Source: a bacterium (lineage in GTDB: Bacteria; BMS3Abin14). From it: a stretch of 14,199 bases of DNA. The stretch covers positions 1,838,225 to 1,852,423 of the forward strand of contig CP070682.1 of the NCBI GenBank assembly GCA_020352595.1. The letters are read 5' to 3'. A program made the position numbers and the translations under genes. Position 1 is the stretch's first letter, and each line of letters starts with the position of its first letter. Below, in pieces: positions 6,911-13,284 of the stretch. A model generated the notes under the pieces. The model saw nothing but the letters and a program-made list of their open reading frames with translations, was not told where the DNA came from and did no database searches.

Positions 6911-7952
6911 GAACGTCCCTCAGGGCGAACCGGCCCTCGAGCCTCAGCCCCGTGCCGGCGTCGAAGAAGTTGAGCTTGTCCTTGGGCACCGCGAAGGTGT
7001 AGCTCTCCTTCGGCTCCACTGAAAAGGTGACGTTGGCCGAGAGTTTGGCCACCACGTGCCTGTGGGCGAACTCCCGTTCAACGTTGCCGTAGATGAGCCG
7101 GTCGGACCCCAGGTCCTCCATCCAGGTGACGTCGAAACGGAAGCGCTCCACGTCCCGGTCGTCACCGTACAACTGGACGGGCAGGAAGTTCTCGGGCCGG
7201 AACCCGATGACCAGCCCGTCCTTTTCCAGGAGGTTCATGGGCGGGGACCCCAGGAAGGTGGCCACGAAGGTGTCGGCGGACCTGTGGTACACCTCGTGGG
7301 GCGTCCCAACCTGGCGCACCCTCCCCTCGTTCATGACCACGATGCGGTCTCCGAGGCCCATGGCCTCCACCTGGTCGTGGGTCACGTAGAGGGTCGTGAT
7401 CCCGATCCTCTTCTGGAGCTGTTCGAGCTCCTCCCGGGCGGAAGTCCTCAGCTTGGCGTCCAGGTTGGAAAGGGGCTCGTCCAGGAGGAACACGCTGGGT
7501 TCCCGCACCATGGCCCTGGCCAGGGCCACTCTCTGACGCTCGCCCCCGGACAGTTCCCGCGGTCTGCGGGCCAGAAGATGGCCGATGCCGAACATGGAGG
7601 CGCTCCACATGACCTTCTCCCGGATGTCCTCCCTTTGCATCTTCAGGGGCTTGAGGGGGAAGGCGATGTTCTTGAACACGGTCATGTGCGGGTAAAGGGC
7701 GTAACTCTGGAACACCATGGCCACGTTGCGCTGCCTCGGCGGGAGCTGCGAAACATCCCTCCCCTCGATGAACACATGGCCTGCGGAGGGGATCTCCAGC
7801 CCGGCGATCATGCGCAAAAGGGTCGTCTTGCCGCAGCCGGACGGCCCAAGGAGTACCAGGAACTCCCCGTCACGGCTTGCCAGATCCACACCGTCCACGG
7901 CGGTGACATCCCCGAACTTCTTGACGATCTGCCTGACTTCAACGATGGCCAT
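6900..7952 (-). CDS. CUT1-type sugar ABC transporter ATPase (MalK/UgpC-like)
   Basis: A 350-residue cytoplasmic ATPase starting at the ATG complementary to 7950-7952 (MAIVEVRQIVKKFG), where family homology begins. An ATG 33 bp upstream would add 11 non-conserved residues, and its nearest Shine-Dalgarno is 16 nt away. Seen: Walker A GPSGCGKTT (36-44), Q-loop Q82, signature LSGGERQ (134-140), Walker B VFLLDEP (154-160) with catalytic E159, D-loop SNLD and switch H192. The C-terminal region from about 235 is the TOBE/regulatory domain (GFRPENF, LNFFDAGTGLRL), slightly shorter than E. coli MalK. It energises import through the two permeases. It is separated from the binding-protein gene by about 260 bp that include a strong stem-loop, which may give more binding protein than ATPase. 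Confidence 0.94.
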   Translation of the reverse strand: MAIVEVRQIVKKFGDVTAVDGVDLASRDGEFLVLLGPSGCGKTTLLRMIAGLEIPSAGHVFIEGRDVSQLPPRQRNVAMVFQSYALYPHMTVFKNIAFPLKPLKMQREDIREKVMWSASMFGIGHLLARRPRELSGGERQRVALARAMVREPSVFLLDEPLSNLDAKLRTSAREELEQLQKRIGITTLYVTHDQVEAMGLGDRIVVMNEGRVRQVGTPHEVYHRSADTFVATFLGSPPMNLLEKDGLVIGFRPENFLPVQLYGDDRDVERFRFDVTWMEDLGSDRLIYGNVEREFAHRHVVAKLSANVTFSVEPKESYTFAVPKDKLNFFDAGTGLRLEGRFALRDVHGA

Positions 7953-8159
7953 GTTCCGGCACTCCGGACCGGCTCTCACCGGCATTGCAGCGGGACCAGA
8001 GCCTCCTGCGGAGGGCGGGCCCCGTCATCTGGTCAACACTTTCCCATCGGCGCTTCGCTCATGACCGGCCCTGGCGGCAGTCCGACGATGCCGGATCAAT
8101 GAGCCCGGGCCGCCGTCCGATGATAGACCGAACAGTGGACGGGAGGCAAAGGGTAAAAG
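7953..8159 (-). other. Spacer between binding-protein and ATPase genes
   Basis: An unusually long gap inside a transporter operon. On the - strand it has a TTGACC hexamer (rc of 8031-8036) without a good -10 partner, and a small GC hairpin with GGAGG at 8002-8016. No coding sequence is recognisable. It may be an extended 5' leader for the ATPase gene. Confidence 0.35.
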
Positions 8160-8195
8160 CAGGCCCTCCCCCCGCGGTTACGGGGGGAGGGCCTG
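8160..8195 (-). terminator. Strong stem-loop after the binding-protein gene
   Basis: A perfect 15-bp stem pairs 8160-8174 with 8181-8195 around a 6-nt loop (TAACCG on the - strand). On the - strand it is followed directly by TTTTACCCTTT. It lies 17 nt past the binding-protein stop. This is a good intrinsic terminator or 3' stabiliser; partial read-through would express the downstream transporter genes at a lower level, as is known for malE-malF-type operons. Confidence 0.75.
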
Positions 8196-8212
8196 AAGCG
8201 GTGGCATCCGCG

Positions 8213-9652
8213 TCAACTGGTGCCGCCGACGACCCCTTTCTTGCGCCACTTGTCGAAAATGGCCTTGATCAGCGTCTCTGCCTGCTCCACCGCCGTCTGG
8301 GCGCTCATCCCCCTGGCCGCGTTGGCCAGCATGTTGGGGACGACGAAGGTGGCGAACACCTCACCGATGGCCGGGTTGGCGGGGCCGGGATGGCCGACGT
8401 TGGCGCTCCATTTCTCGGCGTCCTTGAGAACGGCCAGCTTGCCCTTGGCCTCACCCTCGATGCGGAACGGATCGTCGTCGAACCAGGTGTTGTGGAGGTC
8501 CCTGAGGTTCTTGGCGCCCTTGACCGCGGGATAACCCCTGTCTCCGCCCTTGACGGCGGCGTCGAAGAAGGCCGGGGAGTTGTACAGTTCGCTGAAGTAC
8601 ATGGCCTGGTCGTAGTTGTCCACCAGGTCCAGGAGGAACTTCTTGGCCGTGTCCACGCTCTTGGAATAGGTGGGGATGATGTAGCTGTAGATGACGTGCT
8701 CGCTGCTCCACCGGGTGCCCCTGGGACCCTTCAGGGCGGGCACGCAGTAGACGTCCTTGGCGATCTCGGGGACCTGCTTCTGGGCCGAGCGGTAGGCCGA
8801 GATGGAGTTCAGGATGTAGGACGCCTTGCCCGCCAGGAGGGCCTGGTTGTTGGAGACGGCCGCCCAGGCGAACACCTCGGGGGTCATGGACTCCTTGAAC
8901 AGGCGGGCCATGAACTCCACAGCCTCGACGGTCCTCTCGTTGTTGATGATGACGTTCTCGTTCTCGTCCTGGACCCCCGAATCGTAGGACCACAGGAGGG
9001 CCCGCCCGGCCATGTTGGAGTCCAGTTCCTGGGAGAGGCCGATACCGAGCTGTATCCCCTGGTCCTTCTTGATCTTCCCGCCATAGGTTATGAGGTCCTC
9101 CCAGGTTTCAGGTCCATCCGCCTTGCCGGCCTTGTCCCAGAGGCTCTTGCGGTAGTCCCCCGGGTCGATGACCCACCCGTGGCAGAAACCGTAGAACTTC
9201 TTGGTGTTGGGGTTGTAGGAGCTCCTGACGGCGAGGGGATGCTGCCTGCCGAACCGCTTGACGGCCTCCTGGTTCACGTCGGTCAGATCCAGGACGCTGG
9301 GCTCGAACTGGGCCGGGGGAGAGATCCACTCGATGAGGTCGTGACCGTCCCCCGCCGCCACCTCGGCAGCGGTCCGGGCCCCGATCTCGGCAAGGCTGAT
9401 GTGGTCCACAGTCACCTGCACATCGTTCTCCTTGCCCCACGCCTGCGTGTAGTTGTCGAACCACTCCTGGTCGTACCTGGGGACGAAGTGGGACCACTGG
9501 AGGATCTTCAGCGTCTTGCCCGCCCCCCGCGCCTGCCGCGGAATGAAGATGTGGGGCGCGCTCAGGCCGGCCACCCCCAGGCCCGTGACTTTGACGAACT
9601 GCCTCCGGGTCAATCCACTCCCCGCTCTTTTCTCTTTCTTTTTCTCTTTCAT
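8213..9652 (-). CDS. Tat-exported extracellular solute-binding protein of a CUT1 ABC importer
   Basis: A 479-residue periplasmic binding protein with AGGAGGAGG right before its ATG. The N-terminus is basic with a twin-arginine motif TRRQFVK (15-21) and a weakly hydrophobic segment VTGLGVAGLSA, so it should be exported folded by Tat, with cleavage near residue 44. The mature start KTLKILQWSHFVPRYD and the inner AAEVAAGDGHDLIEW match the family 1 extracellular solute-binding proteins. The length is normal to slightly long. Tat export is less usual than Sec for sugar-binding proteins and may mean a bound cofactor or fast folding. It is the first gene of the operon, followed by ATPase and two permeases; a strong stem-loop follows. 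The ligand is unknown: a sugar or sugar-like compound is the default for CUT1 systems. Confidence 0.92.
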   Translation of the reverse strand: MKEKKKEKRAGSGLTRRQFVKVTGLGVAGLSAPHIFIPRQARGAGKTLKILQWSHFVPRYDQEWFDNYTQAWGKENDVQVTVDHISLAEIGARTAAEVAAGDGHDLIEWISPPAQFEPSVLDLTDVNQEAVKRFGRQHPLAVRSSYNPNTKKFYGFCHGWVIDPGDYRKSLWDKAGKADGPETWEDLITYGGKIKKDQGIQLGIGLSQELDSNMAGRALLWSYDSGVQDENENVIINNERTVEAVEFMARLFKESMTPEVFAWAAVSNNQALLAGKASYILNSISAYRSAQKQVPEIAKDVYCVPALKGPRGTRWSSEHVIYSYIIPTYSKSVDTAKKFLLDLVDNYDQAMYFSELYNSPAFFDAAVKGGDRGYPAVKGAKNLRDLHNTWFDDDPFRIEGEAKGKLAVLKDAEKWSANVGHPGPANPAIGEVFATFVVPNMLANAARGMSAQTAVEQAETLIKAIFDKWRKKGVVGGTS

Positions 9653-9894
9653 GTCCTCCTCCTGGCTCTACCCCCCTGCGGGATCCCGAAGGTCGTCAGG
9701 ATCCCCATTAAGAAGACATCGCCCGGTCCGGCTTTCCCCTCTCCCTTACCCCGGGATGAAAGCGGCCGGCGGGCACGGGAACACGCCGGAACTCACCATT
9801 GCCTCCGGGATAAGCCCGCGGGGGCGGACCGGGCCGGGGTGGAAAGGGACCCTGGTTCCCATCCCTTTCCTCTCCCCGTCCACTGAATGGGAAA

Positions 9895-9916
9895 AGCCGC
9901 CCCCGAAAGGACGGCT
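9895..9916 (-). promoter_or_regulatory. Terminator-like hairpin in the leader of the ABC operon
   Basis: Bases 9895-9902 pair with 9909-9916 (seven pairs plus one C-A mismatch) around a 6-nt loop. On the - strand the stem is followed by TTT then C. It could terminate the small gene upstream at 10116-10373. If transcription starts near 9915 it would instead be a 5' hairpin or attenuator of the ABC operon. Confidence 0.5.
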
Positions 9917-9920
9917 GTGC

Positions 9921-9951
9921 TAAACAAGGGTGGCGGGTGCAAGCCTGTCAA
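9921..9951 (-). promoter_or_regulatory. Candidate sigma-70 promoter for the ABC operon
   Basis: On the - strand a perfect TTGACA (rc of 9946-9951) is followed after 18-19 bp by TTGTTTA, a poor -10. The start would fall near 9915, giving a leader of about 260 nt. The strong -35 with a weak -10 would fit a promoter that needs an activator, but this is a guess. Confidence 0.35.
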
Positions 9952-10115
9952 GGAACCTTTATCCATATTACAGGTAGAGACGGGTGTTGGGCAAGGGTGG
10001 AACTGGCCGGAACGTTCATGAAGATCAGGAGACCCCCGGGGACCCCTACCGGACTTCCGGAGCACCCTCTCGGCGGCTGGCCCTTTGGTTCAGCAGTCAA
10101 TGGGGACGGAACCGC

Positions 10116-10373
10116 TTACCGCCACCTGCGTGGATGGATCTCCGTCACTTCGACTATGTGGCGGCACTCGATGCCGACGCGGGCGAAGAGCGAATGGAGG
10201 CTTTCCGGACTGGGTGCGTCCCACTCGCACACCCGACGTGTGCAGTCGCCTTCCATGTAGGTGCGCACCCATACAGCGGTCGTTTCCCTGGCGAGGACCC
10301 TGTACTTCACCTCGAGATCGCTCCACCTCCGGTCCGGTTCGCTGTGGTATGTCAGGAACTTGGGCATGAGCAC
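10116..10373 (-). CDS. Small DUF4242-like protein (possible nickel/metal-binding ferredoxin-fold protein)
   Basis: An 85-residue protein starting at GTG (rc of 10371-10373), with GGAGG (10380-10384) 6 nt upstream. An ATG two codons later (10367) gives the more usual family start MPKFLTYH, but its spacing to the site would be 12 nt. Features: MPKFLTYH near the start, an AVWVRTYMEGD strand, RRVCEWDAPSPESLHSLF (a strand then helix), and VEVTEIHP at the end. This order resembles the DUF4242 / SCO4226-like family of small dimeric alpha-beta proteins, some of which bind nickel. The match is from memory of the pattern, so the name is tentative, but the coding potential, ribosome site and clean domain-like layout make a real gene likely. 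It stands alone between two long non-coding stretches. Confidence 0.6.
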   Translation of the reverse strand: MLMPKFLTYHSEPDRRWSDLEVKYRVLARETTAVWVRTYMEGDCTRRVCEWDAPSPESLHSLFARVGIECRHIVEVTEIHPRRWR

Positions 10374-10379
10374 TCACTT

Positions 10380-10384
10380 CCTCC
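10380..10384 (-). promoter_or_regulatory. Ribosome binding site deciding the start of the DUF4242-like gene
   Basis: GGAGG within GGGAGGAAG on the - strand. It is 6 nt from GTG 10373 and 12 nt from ATG 10367. The spacing favours GTG, while family resemblance favours ATG; the protein differs by only two residues. Confidence 0.5.
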
Positions 10385-10560
10385 CTCGGGGCCCTGCTGA
10401 CCCACGTGCCCTGTTTAAAGTATGGCACACAAAGGGCCCCCATGGGCGGCCCGGGGGAGGGAGCCAGCCCGGGACATTCCCGGGGGGGCGCGGCGTCATC
10501 GTGGCCGGGCCGCCCCCTGCCGTCAGGCTGACCGGCTGCGAGCCCGGAAGGCCAGGCTCT
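10385..10560. other. GC-rich divergent upstream region with a CCCGGGA hairpin
   Basis: No gene is seen. CCCGGGA (10468-10474) pairs with TCCCGGG (10478-10484) over a 3-nt loop. The promoter for the - strand DUF4242-like gene should lie here; a CATACT -10-like hexamer (rc of 10419-10424) has no matching -35. Confidence 0.35.
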
Positions 10561-10568
10561 GGTAAAAT
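10560..10568 (+). promoter_or_regulatory. Extended -10-like element TGGTAAAAT
   Basis: A TG-N-TAAAAT sequence stands out in a GC-rich background, with no clear -35. Transcription would start near 10575 and run into a CCCCGGC/GCCGGGG hairpin (10586-10602). It could serve a long leader of the phzF-like gene or a short RNA. Confidence 0.3.
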
Positions 10569-10585
10569 AATTGCACAGGGTAACA

Positions 10586-10602
10586 CCCCGGCTTTGCCGG
10601 GG
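10586..10602. repeat. Hairpin repeat, copy 1 (CCCCGGC-TTT-GCCGGGG)
   Basis: A perfect 7-bp stem with a TTT loop, identical over 17 nt to the copy at 10921-10937. No U run follows, so it is not a standard terminator. Confidence 0.7.
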
Positions 10603-10614
10603 GACCCGGGGGGT

Positions 10615-10644
10615 TTGACAGTTCCGGCTGGAGACAGGTATTGA
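10615..10644 (+). promoter_or_regulatory. Candidate sigma-70 promoter upstream of the PhzF-family gene
   Basis: TTGACA (10615-10620) is followed after 18 bp by TATTGA (10639-10644). The -35 is perfect and the -10 moderate. The start near 10652 would leave a leader of about 325 nt filled with repeats and hairpins. Confidence 0.35.
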
Positions 10645-10694
10645 GGGAGCGACGCCCCCCGGTGATCGTGGCTTTTAAGCCTCAGTGCCCCGTA

Positions 10695-10806
10695 TTCTCT
10701 CGCGGAGGCGCAGGGAGCGCGGGGAAAGTCCAGAAACAGGAGATGAAAACCCTTTTGCAGGTTTCCCCTGCGTCCTCTGCGTCCCTGCGAGAATCAGGGT
10801 TTCATG
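10695..10806. repeat. GCGGAGG/CGCAGGG dispersed-type repeat with crossing inverted arms
   Basis: The left arm (10695-10727, TTCTCTCGCGGAGGCGCAGG and on) is an imperfect inverted copy of the right arm (10762-10793, CCCCTGCGTCCTCTGCGTCC within it). A second pair, 10742-10753 and 10796-10806, matches with a single bulged base. The order is again A-B-A'-B'. The CTCTGCGTCC-type motif is a recurrent intergenic sequence in many bacterial genomes. No coding function is seen. Confidence 0.6.
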
Positions 10807-10866
10807 GGCTGGTGCCGGTCGGCCGCAAGATTATCTTCATCTGGTTCCATTGCACCCGCTCAGACA

Positions 10867-10906
10867 GCCGCCAGCAGGCGGCCTGAGGTTTTGCCGCCTT
10901 GGGCGG
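10867..10906 (+). promoter_or_regulatory. Four alternating complementary segments upstream of the PhzF-family gene
   Basis: GCCGCC (10867-10872), GGCGGC (10877-10882), GCCGCC (10893-10898) and GGCGG (10902-10906) allow pairings 1:2, 2:3 and 3:4, the topology of a transcription attenuator. Pairing 2:3 extends to 7 bp (10876-10882 with 10893-10899). No U run follows 3:4, so termination is doubtful. Chance is possible in GC-rich DNA. Confidence 0.3.
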
Positions 10907-10920
10907 TTCACGATTCAAGC

Positions 10921-10937
10921 CCCCGGCTTTGCCGGGG
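10921..10937. repeat. Hairpin repeat, copy 2 (CCCCGGC-TTT-GCCGGGG)
   Basis: The same 17 nt as at 10586-10602, 335 bp away, and 40 nt before the start of the PhzF-family gene. The two copies bracket the repeat-rich stretch. Confidence 0.7.
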
Positions 10938-10976
10938 TACATGACAATGTGCGACCAACAGCAGGGAGGAGGACCC

Positions 10977-11774
10977 ATGGAGACCAAGGAACTGCCCATA
11001 TACCAGGTGGACGCGTTCACCCCTCGCCTTTTCGCCGGCAACCCGGCCGCCGTGGTCCTCCTGGAGGACTGGCTGTCCGAAGGGACGATGCTGTCCATCG
11101 CCGCTGAGAGCAACCTGTCGGAGACGGCCTTTGTGATTCCCGGAGAGGGGGTGTGTGAACTTCGTTGGTTCACACCCGCAACGGAGATGGAGCTGTGCGG
11201 GCACGCCACGCTGGCGGCCGCCCACGTTCTTCTGAGTGAGTTCTACCCTGCCAGGGAGGTGGTCCGTTTCAACGCCGTGAGCGGCCCCCTTTCCGTGAGG
11301 CGGGACGGGGAGAGGCTCACCATGGACTTCCCGTCACGTCCCGGCGTCCCCGTGGAGGTCACTGGCGAGATGACGGCCGCCCTGGGCGCCAGGCCCGAGG
11401 AGGCCCTGCGCGCTTCCTATCTCCTCGCCGTCTTCGGGGACCAGGAGATGGTGGAGCGCCTGGATCCGGATCTCACCCTGGTCTCGGAACTGGACGCGAC
11501 GGCGGTCATCGTCACCGCGCCGGGGCGCGAGTGTGATTTCGTATCCAGGTTCTTCGCCCCGTCCCTGGGCATCCCCGAGGACCCGGTCACGGGGTCGGCC
11601 CACTGCACCCTCGTGCCCTACTGGTCCCGCCGGCTGGGCCTGAGGCGCCTGAACGCCAGGCAGCTCTCCCGAAGGGGAGGGGAGTTGATGTGCGAGTTGA
11701 AGGGAGGCCGGGTGGAGATGTCCGGCTGCGCGGTGACCTACATGAAGGGTGTCATCCGGGTGCCGGAATCCTAG
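10977..11774 (+). CDS. PhzF-family isomerase/epimerase
   Basis: A 265-residue protein starting at ATG 10977, preceded by GGGAGGAGG with good spacing. The reading frame is open further upstream, but that part covers the hairpin region and lacks family similarity. Conserved PhzF features: YQVDAFT (9-15), FAGNPAAVV (19-27), AESNLSETAF (43-52) with the catalytic acid E49, RWFTPATEMELCGHATLAAA, and EDPVTGSAHC in the C-terminal half. PhzF-like proteins form two similar half-barrels and catalyse proton shifts on small acids. True PhzF needs a phenazine cluster, which is absent, so this is one of the many family members of unknown substrate. The length is a little under the usual 280-300. It seems to be a single-gene unit, converging on the asparaginase gene with a 96-bp gap. 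Confidence 0.9.
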   Translation: METKELPIYQVDAFTPRLFAGNPAAVVLLEDWLSEGTMLSIAAESNLSETAFVIPGEGVCELRWFTPATEMELCGHATLAAAHVLLSEFYPAREVVRFNAVSGPLSVRRDGERLTMDFPSRPGVPVEVTGEMTAALGARPEEALRASYLLAVFGDQEMVERLDPDLTLVSELDATAVIVTAPGRECDFVSRFFAPSLGIPEDPVTGSAHCTLVPYWSRRLGLRRLNARQLSRRGGELMCELKGGRVEMSGCAVTYMKGVIRVPES

Positions 11775-11870
11775 TCACGGGCCTTTCCCTGTCCCGGACC
11801 TGAAGGGGGACGGAGCCGCCGAACCGTTCTCCGTGGCCCATCGCCTCGCACCGGGACCGAAGGTGCTGTC

Positions 11871-12845
11871 TCACCCCTCGGGCGTCCCGGCGTCCTCCGG
11901 GTCCCAGAAGGAGGCCAGAAAGTCGGCGAGCGCCTGCCTGTCCAGACCGTTGCCCAACGCCAGCCGCGCCAGGATGCAGGTCTTGAGCGCGTCGAAGGGT
12001 GAGAACACGATGGGCCTTCCGGACAGGTCCTGATAACTTCCGGCGAAGGAGTACTCGTCCCCCAGGCCGCCGTCCTGGACGCGCGTGGTGACGAGGGTCA
12101 GCCTGTCCGGGTTCTCGTCCACCGCTTTCAGGAGCCTCTCCGGTACCCGTCCGCCGCCGAGACCCTCGATGACGACCCCGGCATACCTGCCGTAGGCGTC
12201 CCTCAGGAATTGATCCTCGATGTCGTAGTGGACCTTCACCAGCGCAACAGCTTCTCCCGGGCGGTTGTCCAACCGGCTGTGCGTTCGCGTCCCGTAGTGG
12301 TAGAGGACGCGACCGGCCTCGACGGTTCCGAGCATCCCCCCGCGGGCGCTGCCGAAGGCGCGCGTCTTGAGCGTCTGCACCTTCCGGGCGTAAAGGCCCC
12401 AGATGATGTCCCCCCCGAACACCACCAGCACCCCCCGGCCGGCTGAAGCCGGGTCCGCGGCGACGCGGAGGGCGTCACGGAGGTTGGCCTCACCGTCAGC
12501 ACCTGGCCTGTCGGGCGTGACCATGGCGCCCGTCAGGACCACAGGTCTGTCCGCCGGCAGGACCATCTCCAGGTAGAAAGCCGTCTCTTCAAGCGTGTCG
12601 GTACCGTGGGTCACCACGAAGGCGTCGTGATCGGAAGCGGCGATGAAAGCGGCCAGCCGGCTGGCGAAAGCCGTCTGGAAGGAAGAGGAGGGGCTACGGC
12701 TGAAGTCGTGTCCCCGGACCTCCACACCCTCCATCCCCGCTTCCCTGACGAAGTCCGCCGATTCGAGGGCGAAGGTGGAAAGGGTCTCCCCCTCGGCCCT
12801 TTTCATGGCGATGGTCCCGCCTGTAGACACCAGCAGGATCCTCAA
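11871..12845 (-). CDS. L-asparaginase (cytoplasmic-type, asparaginase/glutaminase family)
   Basis: A 324-residue enzyme that hydrolyses L-Asn to L-Asp and ammonia. The start is TTG (rc of 12843-12845), preceded by GGAGGAGGG (12851-12859); no ATG lies near and the family homology begins at once with MRILLVSTGGTIA. Seen: the first catalytic loop STGGTIA (7-13, nucleophile T11), the second signature VVTHGTDTLEETAFYL (77-92, T82 and D83), ADGEANLRDAL (116-126) and a lysine at about 155 in YARKVQT that fits the active-site Lys. There is no signal peptide, so it is cytoplasmic. The length is normal. A rare TTG start may lower its translation. It is the last gene of a likely operon after the membrane protein, 37 bp away. 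Glutaminase or other amidase activity cannot be excluded. Confidence 0.92.
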   Translation of the reverse strand: MRILLVSTGGTIAMKRAEGETLSTFALESADFVREAGMEGVEVRGHDFSRSPSSSFQTAFASRLAAFIAASDHDAFVVTHGTDTLEETAFYLEMVLPADRPVVLTGAMVTPDRPGADGEANLRDALRVAADPASAGRGVLVVFGGDIIWGLYARKVQTLKTRAFGSARGGMLGTVEAGRVLYHYGTRTHSRLDNRPGEAVALVKVHYDIEDQFLRDAYGRYAGVVIEGLGGGRVPERLLKAVDENPDRLTLVTTRVQDGGLGDEYSFAGSYQDLSGRPIVFSPFDALKTCILARLALGNGLDRQALADFLASFWDPEDAGTPEG

Positions 12846-12850
12846 GGCGG

Positions 12851-12859
12851 CCCTCCTCC
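12851..12859 (-). promoter_or_regulatory. Strong ribosome binding site before the TTG start of the asparaginase gene
   Basis: GGAGGAGGG on the - strand with 5 nt between it and TTG. It supports TTG as the true start. Confidence 0.6.
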
Positions 12860-12882
12860 GGTCGGCACGTGTCCGCCAGGTC

Positions 12883-13263
12883 TCATGCCCCCAGGCCGGC
12901 CAGCATGGCGATGAGCAGGAAAAAGACCCACTGGAACATCCTCACCAGCGCCCTGTCCATCCCGGAGCGCAGGGCGAGGCCCATCTGGACCACGGCGAAG
13001 AGGGCGTAGTTCACGGCGATGAACCTCGCCAGGACGCGGCCCCCCTCCTGCCCCAGCAACCCGAAAGCCGAGAGAAGGAGAAACACCGTCGAGGTCACCA
13101 GAAAAACCGAGATGTAGTGGAAGACTGCGTGCATGACCTTCCGCGCCACGGGGTCGAAGTCCGATTCCGTCATGGGGAGGAGGTAGAGCCTGGTCCCGGC
13201 GAGGAAGTGGCCAACCGTCGTCATGGCCGCCACGGCGGCCGCTGCGAGGAGCATCCTGTTCAT
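12883..13263 (-). CDS. Small four-TM membrane protein of unknown function
   Basis: A 126-residue protein starting at the ATG complementary to 13261-13263. The ribosome site is weak (GGGGG), but the gene begins only 21 bp after the aldo/keto reductase stop, so coupling is plausible. Four hydrophobic segments are visible at about 5-25, 48-70, 79-97 and 108-125. Between TM1 and TM2 is a short polar stretch with conserved-looking residues (GTRLYLLP, ESDFDPVARKVMHAVFHY), including two His that could sit near the membrane face. The layout resembles small uncharacterised integral membrane proteins with an H-x-x-x-G-x-R-type first helix; I cannot name a family with confidence. It shares the strand with the reductase upstream and asparaginase downstream; no functional link between the three is obvious. 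Confidence 0.75.
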   Translation of the reverse strand: MNRMLLAAAAVAAMTTVGHFLAGTRLYLLPMTESDFDPVARKVMHAVFHYISVFLVTSTVFLLLSAFGLLGQEGGRVLARFIAVNYALFAVVQMGLALRSGMDRALVRMFQWVFFLLIAMLAGLGA

Positions 13264-13284
13264 GGCAACCCCCGGTTCTTCATG

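Noticed and set aside
7056..8102. 348-codon + strand open frame
   Set aside because: Antisense of the ATPase gene, produced by high GC at third codon positions.
7985..9886. 633-codon + strand open frame
   Set aside because: Antisense of the binding-protein gene; the - strand frame has a Tat signal, family motifs and a ribosome site.
10641..10886. 81-codon + strand open frame as a leader peptide gene
   Set aside because: It runs through the GCGGAGG repeat arms and lacks a ribosome site; composition follows the repeat.
10899..10976. Upstream extension of the PhzF-family gene
   Set aside because: Covers a hairpin repeat and lacks family similarity; ATG 10977 has a strong ribosome site.
10977..11774. 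Phenazine biosynthesis
   Set aside because: No other phz gene is in the window; PhzF-family proteins are common outside phenazine pathways.
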